This document shows positions 9,241-17,273 of a DNA stretch of 64,000 bases, in pieces (the stretch's first letter is position 1; the number at the start of each line of letters is the position of its first letter). The position numbers and the translations under genes are program-made. The notes beneath the pieces were generated by a model. It worked only from the letters and a program-made list of their open reading frames with translations, was not told where the DNA came from and did no database searches. Location of the stretch: positions 3,900,001 to 3,964,000 of the forward strand of contig CP020563.1 in NCBI GenBank assembly GCA_002082585.1. Reading direction: 5' to 3'. This DNA is from Kitasatospora albolonga. Lineage in GTDB: Bacteria > Actinomycetota > Actinomycetes > Streptomycetales > Streptomycetaceae.

Positions 9241-9561
9241 ATGCCCGTCACCACGGACCACACCACGCTCACCGCCGACGAACGCGCAGTTCGTCAGGAC
9301 ATCGACCAGCTGCACGCCGAAGCTCTCGACCTCGCCCGACGCACGAAGGAACTGGCCCTCGTCCTGGACCACGGCGACTACTCCCCGGTCGGGGGGCGGG
9401 TGCGTACGGCCGTGACCCACATCTGGCGAGCTGCCGAGGACCTGCACAGCGCCTTCCACATCGCGCCCCCGCGCTGTGCCGGCCCCAACGTTTCGCTGTC
9501 GCGGCTGTGTGGCCGGCGAATGCGCTATCTGGCTGCTCGCGTCGCCCGGAGGGCGGAGTAA
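9241..9561 (+). CDS. small hypothetical protein between VirB4- and VirD4-like genes
   Basis: The ATG at 9241 gives 106 residues (MPVTTDHTTLTADERAV). A GTG at 9175 overlapping the VirB4 stop would add 22 residues and cannot be excluded. Residues about 12-45 are predicted helical and charged (RQDIDQLHAEALDLARRTKEL). No membrane segment and no known motif are visible. The stop TAA overlaps the next start (TAATG). Probably a soluble accessory factor of the transfer system. Confidence 0.55.
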   Translation: MPVTTDHTTLTADERAVRQDIDQLHAEALDLARRTKELALVLDHGDYSPVGGRVRTAVTHIWRAAEDLHSAFHIAPPRCAGPNVSLSRLCGRRMRYLAARVARRAE

Positions 9562-9824
9562 TGGACATCATGCCCGGCGGGATTTCCCTGGTCCTGTACG
9601 CCGTGACAGTCGTGTGCGCGGTGGCCCTGGTCACGGTCTGGGTCCTGCTGAACCGAAGTCGACGCAACGCTGGATTCGCAAGCAGGAGCCAGTTGAAGCG
9701 CCAGTTGTCGGCCAAGGCGGTCGTACGAGCCACCGAAATCCGCCCCTCCCTCACCAGCGGCGACGTCCACCGCAGCCGTGCAGCCGGGGTGAGCTTCACG
9801 AAAGACGGCTCCGCCGCTCGCTGA
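9561..9824 (+). CDS. single-TM small protein, possible membrane anchor for the coupling ATPase
   Basis: The protein has 87 residues from an ATG overlapping the previous stop. One strong transmembrane helix (about residues 6-30, ISLVLYAVTVVCAVALVTVW) is followed by a basic cytoplasmic tail (SRRNAGFASRSQLKRQL). The coupling ATPase encoded next has no membrane helices of its own, so this protein may provide the N-terminal anchor that VirD4 proteins usually carry in cis. That role is inference from context. Confidence 0.55.
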   Translation: MDIMPGGISLVLYAVTVVCAVALVTVWVLLNRSRRNAGFASRSQLKRQLSAKAVVRATEIRPSLTSGDVHRSRAAGVSFTKDGSAAR

Positions 9825-9866
9825 CCCCTTCTCTTCCTCTTCGCCCACCCCGTTCCGGAGCACGTC

Positions 9867-11309
9867 ATGCACCACCCCGACGATCCTTACGATTTCGGCT
9901 ACTCTCTGGGTACCTCGCAACGCCCGACGGGCGTCGAGCTGTTCTCCCGCGCGGATAAAGCGTGCAGGGTCATTGGCCCCATGGGCAGCGGAAAGACTCT
10001 GCGATTCTTCGCACCGCTCATCCGCCGCTGGGCCGGGCCGGTCCTGGCCACCTCGACCAAGCCGGACCTAGTTGAACTGACCCTCGACGCACGGCGACGG
10101 GATGAACGTCCCGTCGCGGTCTTCGACCCGCAGAACATCGCTCCGAGCCTCCCGAAGTTCCGATGGACGCCGATCAACGGCGCATCCGAAACGGAAGTGG
10201 CGATGATGAGGGCCAAGGCGTTTGTCGCGGGCTCGCGCACCCCCAACAGCGCCGCGCAGTCCAGCGAAGGCAGCGCCTTCTACAAAGGGCAGGCGTCCAA
10301 GATCCTCGCCGCCTACCTCCATGCCGCCGCCCTCGACGGTGCCACCCTCGACTGGGTACTGAGGTGGGCACGCAAGCTCGACCCGGCACCCCTAGGAATC
10401 CTCGACTCCCACCCGGGCGCCGGACCTGGCTGGGCGGACATGCTCCGCACGGCCATCACGGGCGACAGCCGCACCGTCGGCAACACCGCCTCGACCCTCG
10501 ACGCGGCTCTCGAACCCTTCATGCACCAGTCGGTGATCAACGCCCTCCAGGGAGAGGAGGACCCCACGGACTTCGGCGCGTTCCTTGACGCCGGGGGCAC
10601 CCTCTACTTGCTCGGCAAGGACTCGGAGGTGAACAGTGTCGCGCCGCTCACCACGGCGCTCGCCGAAGATCTTCTGGATCAAGCGGAGGCACACGCCCTC
10701 GCCTCCCCGGCCGGGCGACTCGACCCCGCTCTCCTCGCGGGCTTGGACGAGGCACCGAACATCGCGCCGATCCCCAGCTTGCGCCAACGCGTGGCCGACG
10801 GTCGGGGCCGTGGCATCACGGTCGTCTACGGGCTCCAGGCGTGGGCATCCGCCCGCGCCCGCTTCGGCGAAGACACAGCGAAGGAACTGGCGGCCTTCAC
10901 CAACAACGTCGTCGTCTTCAGTGGGGATAAAGATCCCGACTTCCTCAAGGACATGTCCGACCTCTGTGGTCAGGTCGAGCGCGAGCACACGACGAAGACC
11001 ACCTCCGGCGGAGACCGTGGCGGCCACTCGACCGCCACGCACATGGCCCTCGAACCCGTACTGCGGGGAGACGAGATCAGGCGCCTGCCCGAGGGCCACG
11101 CCCTGGTCCTCGCGGACAACCTGCCGCCGGTCATCACTCGGCTCGACGGCATGTGGACCTGGAACTCCTGGGCCGAGATCAAGAGCAACGTCCGCGACCT
11201 GCGGGCCGCCAACGAAGCCGAGCGGACCCGGCGGGCGACCGAGAAGAGGGACCAGGCCAAGGCACACGCGGCGGCGTGGGCCGGCCGTGAAGGAGCTGCT
11301 GTCGCATGA
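9867..11309 (+). CDS. VirD4/TraG-like coupling ATPase
   Basis: The protein has 480 residues from ATG 9867. Walker A is GPMGSGKT (residues 37-44). The following text ATSTKPDLVELTLDARR and FDPQNIAPSLPKFRWTPI is typical of VirD4/TraG proteins. Walker B is LLAGLDEAPNIAP, followed by VYGLQAWASARARFGED and NNVVVFSGDKDPDFLK. It lacks the N-terminal membrane helices of classical VirD4 and starts almost directly with the nucleotide-binding fold. It should recruit the relaxase-bound strand to the channel. The stop overlaps the next start (ATGA). Confidence 0.85.
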   Translation: MHHPDDPYDFGYSLGTSQRPTGVELFSRADKACRVIGPMGSGKTLRFFAPLIRRWAGPVLATSTKPDLVELTLDARRRDERPVAVFDPQNIAPSLPKFRWTPINGASETEVAMMRAKAFVAGSRTPNSAAQSSEGSAFYKGQASKILAAYLHAAALDGATLDWVLRWARKLDPAPLGILDSHPGAGPGWADMLRTAITGDSRTVGNTASTLDAALEPFMHQSVINALQGEEDPTDFGAFLDAGGTLYLLGKDSEVNSVAPLTTALAEDLLDQAEAHALASPAGRLDPALLAGLDEAPNIAPIPSLRQRVADGRGRGITVVYGLQAWASARARFGEDTAKELAAFTNNVVVFSGDKDPDFLKDMSDLCGQVEREHTTKTTSGGDRGGHSTATHMALEPVLRGDEIRRLPEGHALVLADNLPPVITRLDGMWTWNSWAEIKSNVRDLRAANEAERTRRATEKRDQAKAHAAAWAGREGAAVA

Positions 11310-11809
11310 CCGAGACCCTGACCCACTTCGAGCCGTTCCCCGAGCCGCCCGCACTGATCCTGGAGTACATCGCGGAACGGAGCACGGAAGACTCCGTGGC
11401 AGCCGACGGTCCCGCCCCATGGGACCTCGGCGCCCTGTCCGCCGAGTTGATCGAGCCGATGCCCGCCTGGCTCGACTCCGTGTGCCGCTGGCTGAACCAG
11501 TCGTACGCCTGGCAGCCGCAGGACGTCATCCCGCCCTGCTGGGCGAAGCACGAGGGTCTGGCGTACGAGATCGCGGCCCTGGCCTTCGCCCGGGGCGACG
11601 CGTACGCGGGGGCAGGCTCGTCCGTGATCTGGCACGAGCAGTACGACCGCTTCCTCACCCGCATGAACAAGACACTGGGCAAGGCCGGAGACGAATGCCG
11701 CGTCGGCAAGCACGACGGGCGGCCCGCGCGTTTCCAGCTCACGACCTGGCCCACGGCCAGCGGCGAGACGACCGAGTCTGCCCGGCAGGTCAAGGGGATG
11801 GCCGGATGA
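11306..11809 (+). CDS. DUF4913-like protein coupled to the VirD4-like gene
   Basis: The protein has 167 residues and overlaps the coupling ATPase gene by four bases. The central block (about residues 42-125) has PMPAWLDSVCRWLNQSYAWQ, VIPPCWAKHEGLAYEIAALA and WHEQYDRFLTRM. This matches my memory of the DUF4913 family, common beside actinobacterial coupling proteins. No membrane segment. Its biochemical role is unknown; tight coupling suggests it works with the ATPase. Confidence 0.65.
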   Translation: MTETLTHFEPFPEPPALILEYIAERSTEDSVAADGPAPWDLGALSAELIEPMPAWLDSVCRWLNQSYAWQPQDVIPPCWAKHEGLAYEIAALAFARGDAYAGAGSSVIWHEQYDRFLTRMNKTLGKAGDECRVGKHDGRPARFQLTTWPTASGETTESARQVKGMAG

Positions 11810-12255
11810 TGGCGGACCCGAGCATGGTCTTCTCGACGGACCCCCGTCGCGGGCTGGTGGCACGAAGCGGCTGGGAGCAGGAAGAAGCCCGGACTGTCCT
11901 TCGCGATCTCGGTTGGGAGTGGGTGGAGGAACTGCACGCCCTCGTCCCGCCGGACGACGTGCCGAAAGCCGAGGCTGGTCTCCAGGCAGTGGGGGAACTG
12001 CACCTGCACGGGCACCGAACCGGTTACGTCGTGGGGGCGTACGGCACAATGCGGCTGACCCTGGATCGCGCGGAACAGGTGTTCACCGTGGCCGTCGAGC
12101 GGCAGACACCCCGAGCTGGACTCCCCGCAGATGAAGCACCGGAGAAAACCTCAACGACGAGCAAGCGGCCATCGGTGTACGGCAGCACGGTTGGCCCGGA
12201 GCATCCTGATCTTGCCGAGCCAGACGCTCCCGCCGTCTCACCGCACAGCCGCTAA
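11806..12255 (+). CDS. hypothetical protein, last gene of the transfer operon
   Basis: The protein has 149 residues from the ATG overlapping the preceding stop (a second ATG follows directly). The first 90 residues look like a compact domain (WEQEEARTVLRDLGWEWVEE, LVPPDDVPKAEAGLQAVGEL) and the last 60 are disordered and rich in Pro, Ser and Thr. I do not recognise the fold. It closes the plus-strand conjugation operon. Confidence 0.55.
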   Translation: MMADPSMVFSTDPRRGLVARSGWEQEEARTVLRDLGWEWVEELHALVPPDDVPKAEAGLQAVGELHLHGHRTGYVVGAYGTMRLTLDRAEQVFTVAVERQTPRAGLPADEAPEKTSTTSKRPSVYGSTVGPEHPDLAEPDAPAVSPHSR

Positions 12256-12257
12256 CT

Positions 12258-12298
12258 AGGTCTCTGCTGAACCCGGTTGCCTCATTGAGGCGAGACCT
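12258..12298. terminator. bidirectional terminator-like hairpin between convergent operons
   Basis: Outer arms AGGTCTC / GAGACCT (12258-12264, 12292-12298) enclose a second perfect stem GCCTC-ATT-GAGGC (12279-12291). It lies in the 61-bp gap between the converging transfer operon and the phosphotransferase gene. No T-tract. Confidence 0.5.
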
Positions 12299-12316
12299 CG
12301 TCACGGATGCCGCCGA

Positions 12317-13204
12317 TCAAAGGATGCCCTTCCACGACCATGGCCGCGGACCGGATCGACCGCGCAGACAGTCGATCCGGTGCTGCGCCTGACTCCTCCA
12401 CTCCGAATTGCTGGCTGCGTGCTGCGCCGCGTACGTCACCATCCGCAGCTCACGGGCGCGCGCGAGGATGGGATAGCCCTCCCACGCCGTCACATCATGT
12501 CCGTAGACCGCACAGAACTGGTCGTACTCGCGACTGCTGACGGCTCCGGTGGTCTTCGCGCGCACGGCGGTGGACACGAGGTCCCACTCCGGGGGCCCCA
12601 CCGAGAAGCGCTCCAGGTCCATCATCAGGACCTCGTCGGCCGTACGGACGATGTTGCCGGGCCAGGCGTCGCCGTGCACAGCCCGGTCGGGAAGACCTGC
12701 CGGCCGATCGGCCCAGGCCGCTACGAGGTCCCGGTGAAGGGCGTGCAGCCACTCCTTGTCGTCGTCACGGATCGTGGTGGCCGCTTGCAACCGTTCATCG
12801 ACCCGGACGAAGGGGTCGAGGTACCCCAGCTCGATCGCCGGGATGGGCAAGGAGTGCAACTGCGAGAGGAGTTGAGCAACATCCTCAACGGAGCCGTGCT
12901 CCTGGGGCGGAAGCTCCTCCCAGAAGGTCACCGGTCGACCGGCTGCGTCGACCGGCTGCTCAACGTCGACCAGGCGAACGGCCGGAATGTTCTCCTGCGC
13001 GAGCCAACGCGCAACGCGCACCTCGCGGGCCGCCGCATCACTCTGCCCCTCCCGTGCGATCCGCACGATCACCCGTTGATGAGGCAACCGCCAAATCTGG
13101 TTCTCGGCCAGACGCAGCGGTTCCGCCCCCTCGGAGTCCAGACCGATCGCGGAACATGCCTGTTCCAGGACCTTTCTCACAGGCGCGGCTGCCGAAGAAG
13201 TCAT
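12317..13204 (-). CDS. aminoglycoside-phosphotransferase-fold protein (APH family)
   Basis: The protein has 295 residues. The kinase-like lobe carries RAVHGDAWPGNIVR, which contains the HGDxxxxN catalytic loop with Asp. It is followed by VLMMDLERFSVGPPEWDL, the metal-binding acidic motif with the usual PPxWDL end. The N-terminal half has VIVRIAREG for the nucleotide-binding beta-strands. Such proteins phosphorylate small hydroxylated compounds; the substrate is unknown and resistance should not be assumed. The start overlaps the XRE gene stop by four bases, so regulator and enzyme are one operon. Confidence 0.8.
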   Translation of the reverse strand: MTSSAAAPVRKVLEQACSAIGLDSEGAEPLRLAENQIWRLPHQRVIVRIAREGQSDAAAREVRVARWLAQENIPAVRLVDVEQPVDAAGRPVTFWEELPPQEHGSVEDVAQLLSQLHSLPIPAIELGYLDPFVRVDERLQAATTIRDDDKEWLHALHRDLVAAWADRPAGLPDRAVHGDAWPGNIVRTADEVLMMDLERFSVGPPEWDLVSTAVRAKTTGAVSSREYDQFCAVYGHDVTAWEGYPILARARELRMVTYAAQHAASNSEWRSQAQHRIDCLRGRSGPRPWSWKGIL

Positions 13205-14604
13205 GCGGAAACCGTAGCGGCGATCCGATCCCGCAGCGCCGAAGCCTCCTGAATAGTCCGGTGCTTCGATGCGAAGCGACCGAGCTGCCGCAGATCGTCG
13301 ACCGCTCGCCGGGAGGTGAGTCGGCCGACCTCGTTCAGGGCATCGTGGCCGAGCGCCGCCGCTTGGTGGGGATCACCCTTGGCCATGAGCAGGGAGGCAA
13401 GCTTCGTCCGCGAGATCGCACGAGACCGTTTGTAGGCATCCGTGTGTCCCTTCACCGCCGTACCGAATCGGCGGGCCGCTCGGCCCGGGTCCTGTCCGGC
13501 AAGGATGGCGAGATCAAACAGCGCGTGAGCCGTGTCCCCGTTGTGTTGCGCTGTGTCGTAGTAGGTCATCCAGGGCGAATCTTCGGCGGGCCGGGCACGG
13601 GTGAACGCTTCATCCGCTGCACCGACGGCCGCCATCGTGTCGCGGACGTTGCCCATCTTGCCGAAGGCTCTGGCCCTTGCCGTGTGAAGCATTGCCTGCT
13701 CGGTCGCCGTAAGGCGGTCGGAACGCACAAGTCCCTTCTCGGCGTAGGTGAGACCGTCGTCGGGGGCTCCGATCCACACAGCTTGCCGAGCAAGGAACGA
13801 GTACGTCTTTGCCCGCAGATGCCAGTCGCCGGCCTCCTCCGCGCAGTCCGCTGCGAACCGGAATGTCTGGGTGGCTTCATCGTGGTGGTAGGCGTCGAAG
13901 GCCGAAGCGCCGACCACGATCCCGAGTCGCGATACAGCGGCGAACAGGTCGGTTCGTAGGTGCTCGGGAAACTGGGCTTGCAGCAGGCCGGCTGACCACT
14001 GCATCGCTCGGGCGGCTACGTCACGCACCACGCCACCGCCGCCCAGCTCGTTGTCCATACCGCTGATGGAGGTGGCCACGGCCAAGACCTGGTCGACGTG
14101 GCTCGGGTTGACATGTGCCGGGAGAGACAGTTCCGCGGGGGCGAAGACGTCGGTGAAGTTGAGAGGGGCTATGGCGGCGAGGCCGCCGATCTGGAGGAAC
14201 GAGCGTCGAATCACGGGCTCCTGGCTCCCAGGGCGAAGAGTTGGTTCGTCTCTGCCCAGGATGCGGCCTGTCGACGCCTGCGTGGGTCCCTCCCCCCGGC
14301 GCGTGGAAGCCTTATCGGCATCAGCCCGTTTTCTATCGGCATCGCGGTTGCCGAAGACCATCGGCCACGCGCGGTCGAGGAGCCCTCCCGTGCCGAGGGC
14401 ATCATCGAGCCGCTGAACTACATCGCGGCGACAGCTCGGGTACTTGCCCTTCTCGATCGCCAAGATCATGTCGTCGCTGACCTGCACTAACCGCCCCAAC
14501 GCCTTGGCAGACAGCCCTTGTTCCAAGCGCAGTCTGCGCAGCTCGTTCCCGAACCACTCCTGGGGGGATGCCCCGGGATCGAGCTGTTTCATTGGCTGCG
14601 GCAT
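13201..14604 (-). CDS. XRE-family transcriptional regulator with a C-terminal helical-repeat domain
   Basis: The protein has 467 residues. The helix-turn-helix is near residues 17-70 (NELRRLRLEQGLSAKALG, then VQVSDDMILAIEKGKYP). After a linker comes a Tat- or TM-like segment (RRSFLQIGGLAAIAPLNFT). A long alpha-helical region of TPR character (about residues 215-467) contains repeated AKTYSFLARQAVWIG- and DLAILAGQDPGRAARRF-type pairs. This architecture is common in Streptomyces XRE regulators with a sensor-like repeat domain. The inverted repeat at 14624-14653 just upstream is a likely autoregulatory site. It is co-transcribed with the APH-fold gene. Confidence 0.78.
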   Translation of the reverse strand: MPQPMKQLDPGASPQEWFGNELRRLRLEQGLSAKALGRLVQVSDDMILAIEKGKYPSCRRDVVQRLDDALGTGGLLDRAWPMVFGNRDADRKRADADKASTRRGEGPTQASTGRILGRDEPTLRPGSQEPVIRRSFLQIGGLAAIAPLNFTDVFAPAELSLPAHVNPSHVDQVLAVATSISGMDNELGGGGVVRDVAARAMQWSAGLLQAQFPEHLRTDLFAAVSRLGIVVGASAFDAYHHDEATQTFRFAADCAEEAGDWHLRAKTYSFLARQAVWIGAPDDGLTYAEKGLVRSDRLTATEQAMLHTARARAFGKMGNVRDTMAAVGAADEAFTRARPAEDSPWMTYYDTAQHNGDTAHALFDLAILAGQDPGRAARRFGTAVKGHTDAYKRSRAISRTKLASLLMAKGDPHQAAALGHDALNEVGRLTSRRAVDDLRQLGRFASKHRTIQEASALRDRIAATVSA

Positions 14605-14623
14605 GTCCTGCCCCCGAAGTCGT

Positions 14624-14653
14624 TGATGCCGAACTCTTCACCTCTCGGCATCA
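14624..14653. promoter_or_regulatory. inverted-repeat operator upstream of the XRE regulator
   Basis: Arms TGATGCCGA and TCGGCATCA are separated by 12 bases and are perfectly complementary. The site is 20-50 bases before the XRE start codon, in the divergent gap between the regulator and the HATPase gene. Spacing and symmetry fit a dimeric repressor. The XRE protein is the natural candidate ligand, by inference. Confidence 0.6.
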
Positions 14654-14767
14654 GGCTCTGCACGTTCTCGGTGCGCTCTGCCTAAATGGTTGCTGATCGG
14701 TTCCACTCCAGTACACACGGCAACCCACCCCTGCTGAAGGGGTTCTGGCAGAACGGAGGAAGCAGCG

Positions 14768-15241
14768 ATGGAACTACTCCTCGACACCCGCGAGCGGGGA
14801 GCTTCTGTTCGAGCCACGTCCAGGAGCGTGGACAGTCAACTCGACATGAGTTTCAACGTCCGGGCTGAAGACCTGGGTACCGTGCGGGACATCGTCGCTG
14901 CGCACCTTTGCTGGTGGCGCGTCGACAACGGCATCGCGTTCCGCATGCTGACCGTGGTCAACGAACTGCTCACCAACGTCTTGCAGCACACCTCCGCGGA
15001 CGCCGACGGGTGCCGGATGGCCAGCCTGCTCCTCCAGAAGATGCCGGACGGCGTCACCGCCATCGTTCGCGACCAGGACCGCTGTCCGCCGGTGTACTCG
15101 TCGCCGGACCCTCTGGCCGAAGAGGGGCGCGGGCTGATGCTGCTTCGTGCCCTGGCCGACGACACGTCCGTGTCCATGACTTCGGCGGGCAAGGACGTGT
15201 GGGTCTTCATAGGCAACCCAGAGCCCTCCGAGCACTTCTAG
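14768..15241 (+). CDS. HATPase-domain regulator (RsbW-like serine kinase / anti-sigma type)
   Basis: The protein has 157 residues with a strong GGAGGAAG ribosome binding site before ATG 14768. The Bergerat ATP-binding fold is shown by the N-box NELLTNVLQHT (about residues 60-70) and the G-box EEGRGLMLLRALADD (about residues 118-132). Cytoplasmic, without a sensor domain, so it is an RsbW/SpoIIAB-type single-domain protein. It is the first gene of the regulatory operon in front of the lanthipeptide genes. A PP2C phosphatase closes the same region at 26522, so the pair could form a partner-switch. The sigma or anti-anti-sigma partner is not seen here. Confidence 0.8.
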   Translation: MELLLDTRERGASVRATSRSVDSQLDMSFNVRAEDLGTVRDIVAAHLCWWRVDNGIAFRMLTVVNELLTNVLQHTSADADGCRMASLLLQKMPDGVTAIVRDQDRCPPVYSSPDPLAEEGRGLMLLRALADDTSVSMTSAGKDVWVFIGNPEPSEHF

Positions 15242-15280
15242 CCCCCACGGCCGGCACTTGGCCTTGTCCAGGAGTTCCCG

Positions 15281-15736
15281 ATGTCCCTCACCGTTCTGGT
15301 TCCGGAGAACGACGTGGTTCCTCCGCCGCCCGACGCGCCCCGCCGTGCAACGAAGTGGACCCCTCCACTCGACGCAGAGGGCTTGTGGTCCGTCCTGGAA
15401 CGGATCAAGAACTGGAAGCCGCTCGATCTGGAGAAGGTCTTTGACGACCTCGACACGGCAATCGGCAACCAGCCGCCGCCCATCGCGACGACCGGCGACC
15501 TGATTGACCGCCTCTGCGGTCATCTGAAGCAGCTGAGCGACATCGCCGTCGCGGACAAGCAGTACCCGCCCTCCGCGGAAATGGTCCAGCTCGTTGAACG
15601 CGGTCTCCCCCTGCGGGAGAAGTGTGTGCCAGCGGACTACCAGCAGGCCGTCGGCCTCGCTCGTCGTCTGGCTTTCGTTACCTCCGACCTGGTCGAAGAG
15701 CTGATCGAGGCTCGCTACATCAAGGGGGCGGAGTGA
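15281..15736 (+). CDS. DUF6415-like protein
   Basis: The protein has 151 residues from ATG 15281 (AGGAG 10 bases upstream). It contains TGDLIDRLCGHLKQLSDIAV and VGLARRLAFVTSDLVEELIE. From memory this resembles DUF6415, a helical family seen next to Streptomyces natural-product regulators. No catalytic motif is visible. The stop overlaps the next start (GTGA), so it belongs to the regulatory operon that leads into the lanthipeptide cluster. Confidence 0.6.
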   Translation: MSLTVLVPENDVVPPPPDAPRRATKWTPPLDAEGLWSVLERIKNWKPLDLEKVFDDLDTAIGNQPPPIATTGDLIDRLCGHLKQLSDIAVADKQYPPSAEMVQLVERGLPLREKCVPADYQQAVGLARRLAFVTSDLVEELIEARYIKGAE

Positions 15737-15906
15737 CGCACGCCCCCAGCTCCGTTCGGCACCCGGCCGTGACCGCCACCGCGATGGCCCTCCCGCGCGA
15801 CACGTACGACTTCGGCAATCTCCCCGTGCTCCGCGCCCCGCAGCACCACGAAGGCGCCGGGCAAGGCGTACACCACCAGCTTCGAGAGGGCGGAAGGCCG
15901 TCATGA
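15733..15906 (+). CDS. 57-residue small protein, coupled at both ends
   Basis: GTG at 15733 overlaps the stop of the preceding gene, and its own TGA overlaps the ATG of the GntR gene. It reads MTHAPSSVRHPAVTATAMAL and continues with PRDTYDFGNLPVLRAP. No domain is recognised. The double stop-start overlap and the GC-rich third positions argue that it is translated, at least as a coupling peptide. Confidence 0.5.
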   Translation: MTHAPSSVRHPAVTATAMALPRDTYDFGNLPVLRAPQHHEGAGQGVHHQLREGGRPS

Positions 15907-17273
15907 CCGTCACAAGCGAGAAGAGCACGTCGTCGGCTGACTGCTATCAGGAGCTCAGGACGCAGCTGGGCCTCCTGCAACGGACCACGCGAGTGGTCGA
16001 GTTCGGACCCGCTTCAGATTTCAGCCGCGTCTGCGAGACGGTGCGGGCCATCGTCGCACCGTGGATTCCCCTCGCTGAGCGCCGGTTCGGCGAGGCGCAG
16101 GGCTCGCCGACAGCGAGCAATCGTTGGCGGCAGGCGATCGATGCCGCGCGCCGGGTCAACGGCGATCCTCCCCGGACGGAGGCCGACTTCTTAGACGCGT
16201 CCTCTGCCTCCCGTGCGCTGCTGCGCATGCTGATGGAGGCGGAGAGGCCAGGGCCCGGGGTCGCCGAGATCGCGGCCCGGTTGCGGGAGGGTATTGCGGC
16301 CGAGGTCTACCTGCCCGGCAGTGTGCTGCCTGCGGCGCGGATCACGGCAGAGTTCGGCTGTTCCCCCGCGTCGATCGTTCGCGTGCTTCTCGCCATGCGC
16401 GACTTGGAGAGCGAAGGCGCGGTGGTCCTCCGGGCCGACCGCGCCCGGGTCGCCGGACGCAGGGCGCCCGTCGACCGTCCTGGGCAGATCGCTGACTGGC
16501 TCCGCCACCTCATCAAGGCAGGCGTCTACCCGCCTTGCATGACCCTGCCGGCTCTGACGGTGCTCTCGCGCGCCCTCGCGTCCGCAGCGGTAGACGTCAC
16601 ACGGGCGCTGGGCATCCTGGAGGGTGAGGGGGTCCTCATCCGCCGGACGGGAGTCCGCCCCAGGGTCCGCCCCGCACTGCCGTTCCCCGTCTCGCCGCCC
16701 CCCTCCGTGGAAGCCTTGCTCACCCGGCTCGACGTGGTCGCGCCCTCCGACGCCGACCTCAGCACCTACGGTATCGGGGAGGCATGCCGACGCGCCCACA
16801 CGTGGTGGAGCCATCGCATGAACCCGCCCCAGTCCGCATTGGACAGCGCTACCGGGGCCTTGACAGCCGCAGTCGCACACCTGGTCCCGCTGGTGATGGC
16901 ACAGCACTCGGACGGGTACGTCGACGCAGTCGTGCGGCGGGCTGCGGTCTCGGCGCTCGCCCCGCCGCCGGGCCCCGAGGCCCGGCTCTGGCGTACGGCC
17001 TGCCTCAGTGCCGCGGTGCGTGACCTGCTGCACCTCTCCGAACCGCCTGTGACAGCGTCCGCAGGGGCGAGGACCGCGTGTGACCACATCCCGCCCTGCC
17101 CCAGCGCTGACAGCACGGACTGGGAAGCCGCGCGGGTCGTGGGGCGGGATGACGGTGTCGGGTCGGCGCGGCTGTGCAACGGCAGCGTCCTGTTCGAGGA
17201 CGGCGGAGGGCTCCTGCCCGACGGGAAGATCCTCCAGCCGCCCGGGCTCGCACACGCCGGACGGGCGTCGTGA
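15903..17273 (+). CDS. GntR-type transcriptional regulator with two winged-helix regions; has a TTA codon
   Basis: The protein has 456 residues. Two GntR-like DNA-binding modules are visible: residues about 118-175 (EIAARLREGIAAEVYLPGS, then ITAEFGCSPASIVRVLLAM) and about 195-260 (IADWLRHLIKAGVYPPCMT, then GILEGEGVLIRRTGVRPRV). The C-terminal half is helical and could bind a ligand. Codon 97 is TTA (16191-16193), a rare leucine codon read by bldA tRNA in Streptomyces, so translation is probably growth-stage dependent. It is coupled to its neighbours by GTGA/ATGA overlaps and is the likely pathway regulator of the lanthipeptide genes. Confidence 0.75.
   Translation: MTVTSEKSTSSADCYQELRTQLGLLQRTTRVVEFGPASDFSRVCETVRAIVAPWIPLAERRFGEAQGSPTASNRWRQAIDAARRVNGDPPRTEADFLDASSASRALLRMLMEAERPGPGVAEIAARLREGIAAEVYLPGSVLPAARITAEFGCSPASIVRVLLAMRDLESEGAVVLRADRARVAGRRAPVDRPGQIADWLRHLIKAGVYPPCMTLPALTVLSRALASAAVDVTRALGILEGEGVLIRRTGVRPRVRPALPFPVSPPPSVEALLTRLDVVAPSDADLSTYGIGEACRRAHTWWSHRMNPPQSALDSATGALTAAVAHLVPLVMAQHSDGYVDAVVRRAAVSALAPPPGPEARLWRTACLSAAVRDLLHLSEPPVTASAGARTACDHIPPCPSADSTDWEAARVVGRDDGVGSARLCNGSVLFEDGGGLLPDGKILQPPGLAHAGRAS

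Noticed and set aside
12317..13204. Calling the APH-fold protein an antibiotic resistance gene
   Set aside because: The motifs show the fold and catalytic loop only. The family has many substrates and nothing here identifies an antibiotic.
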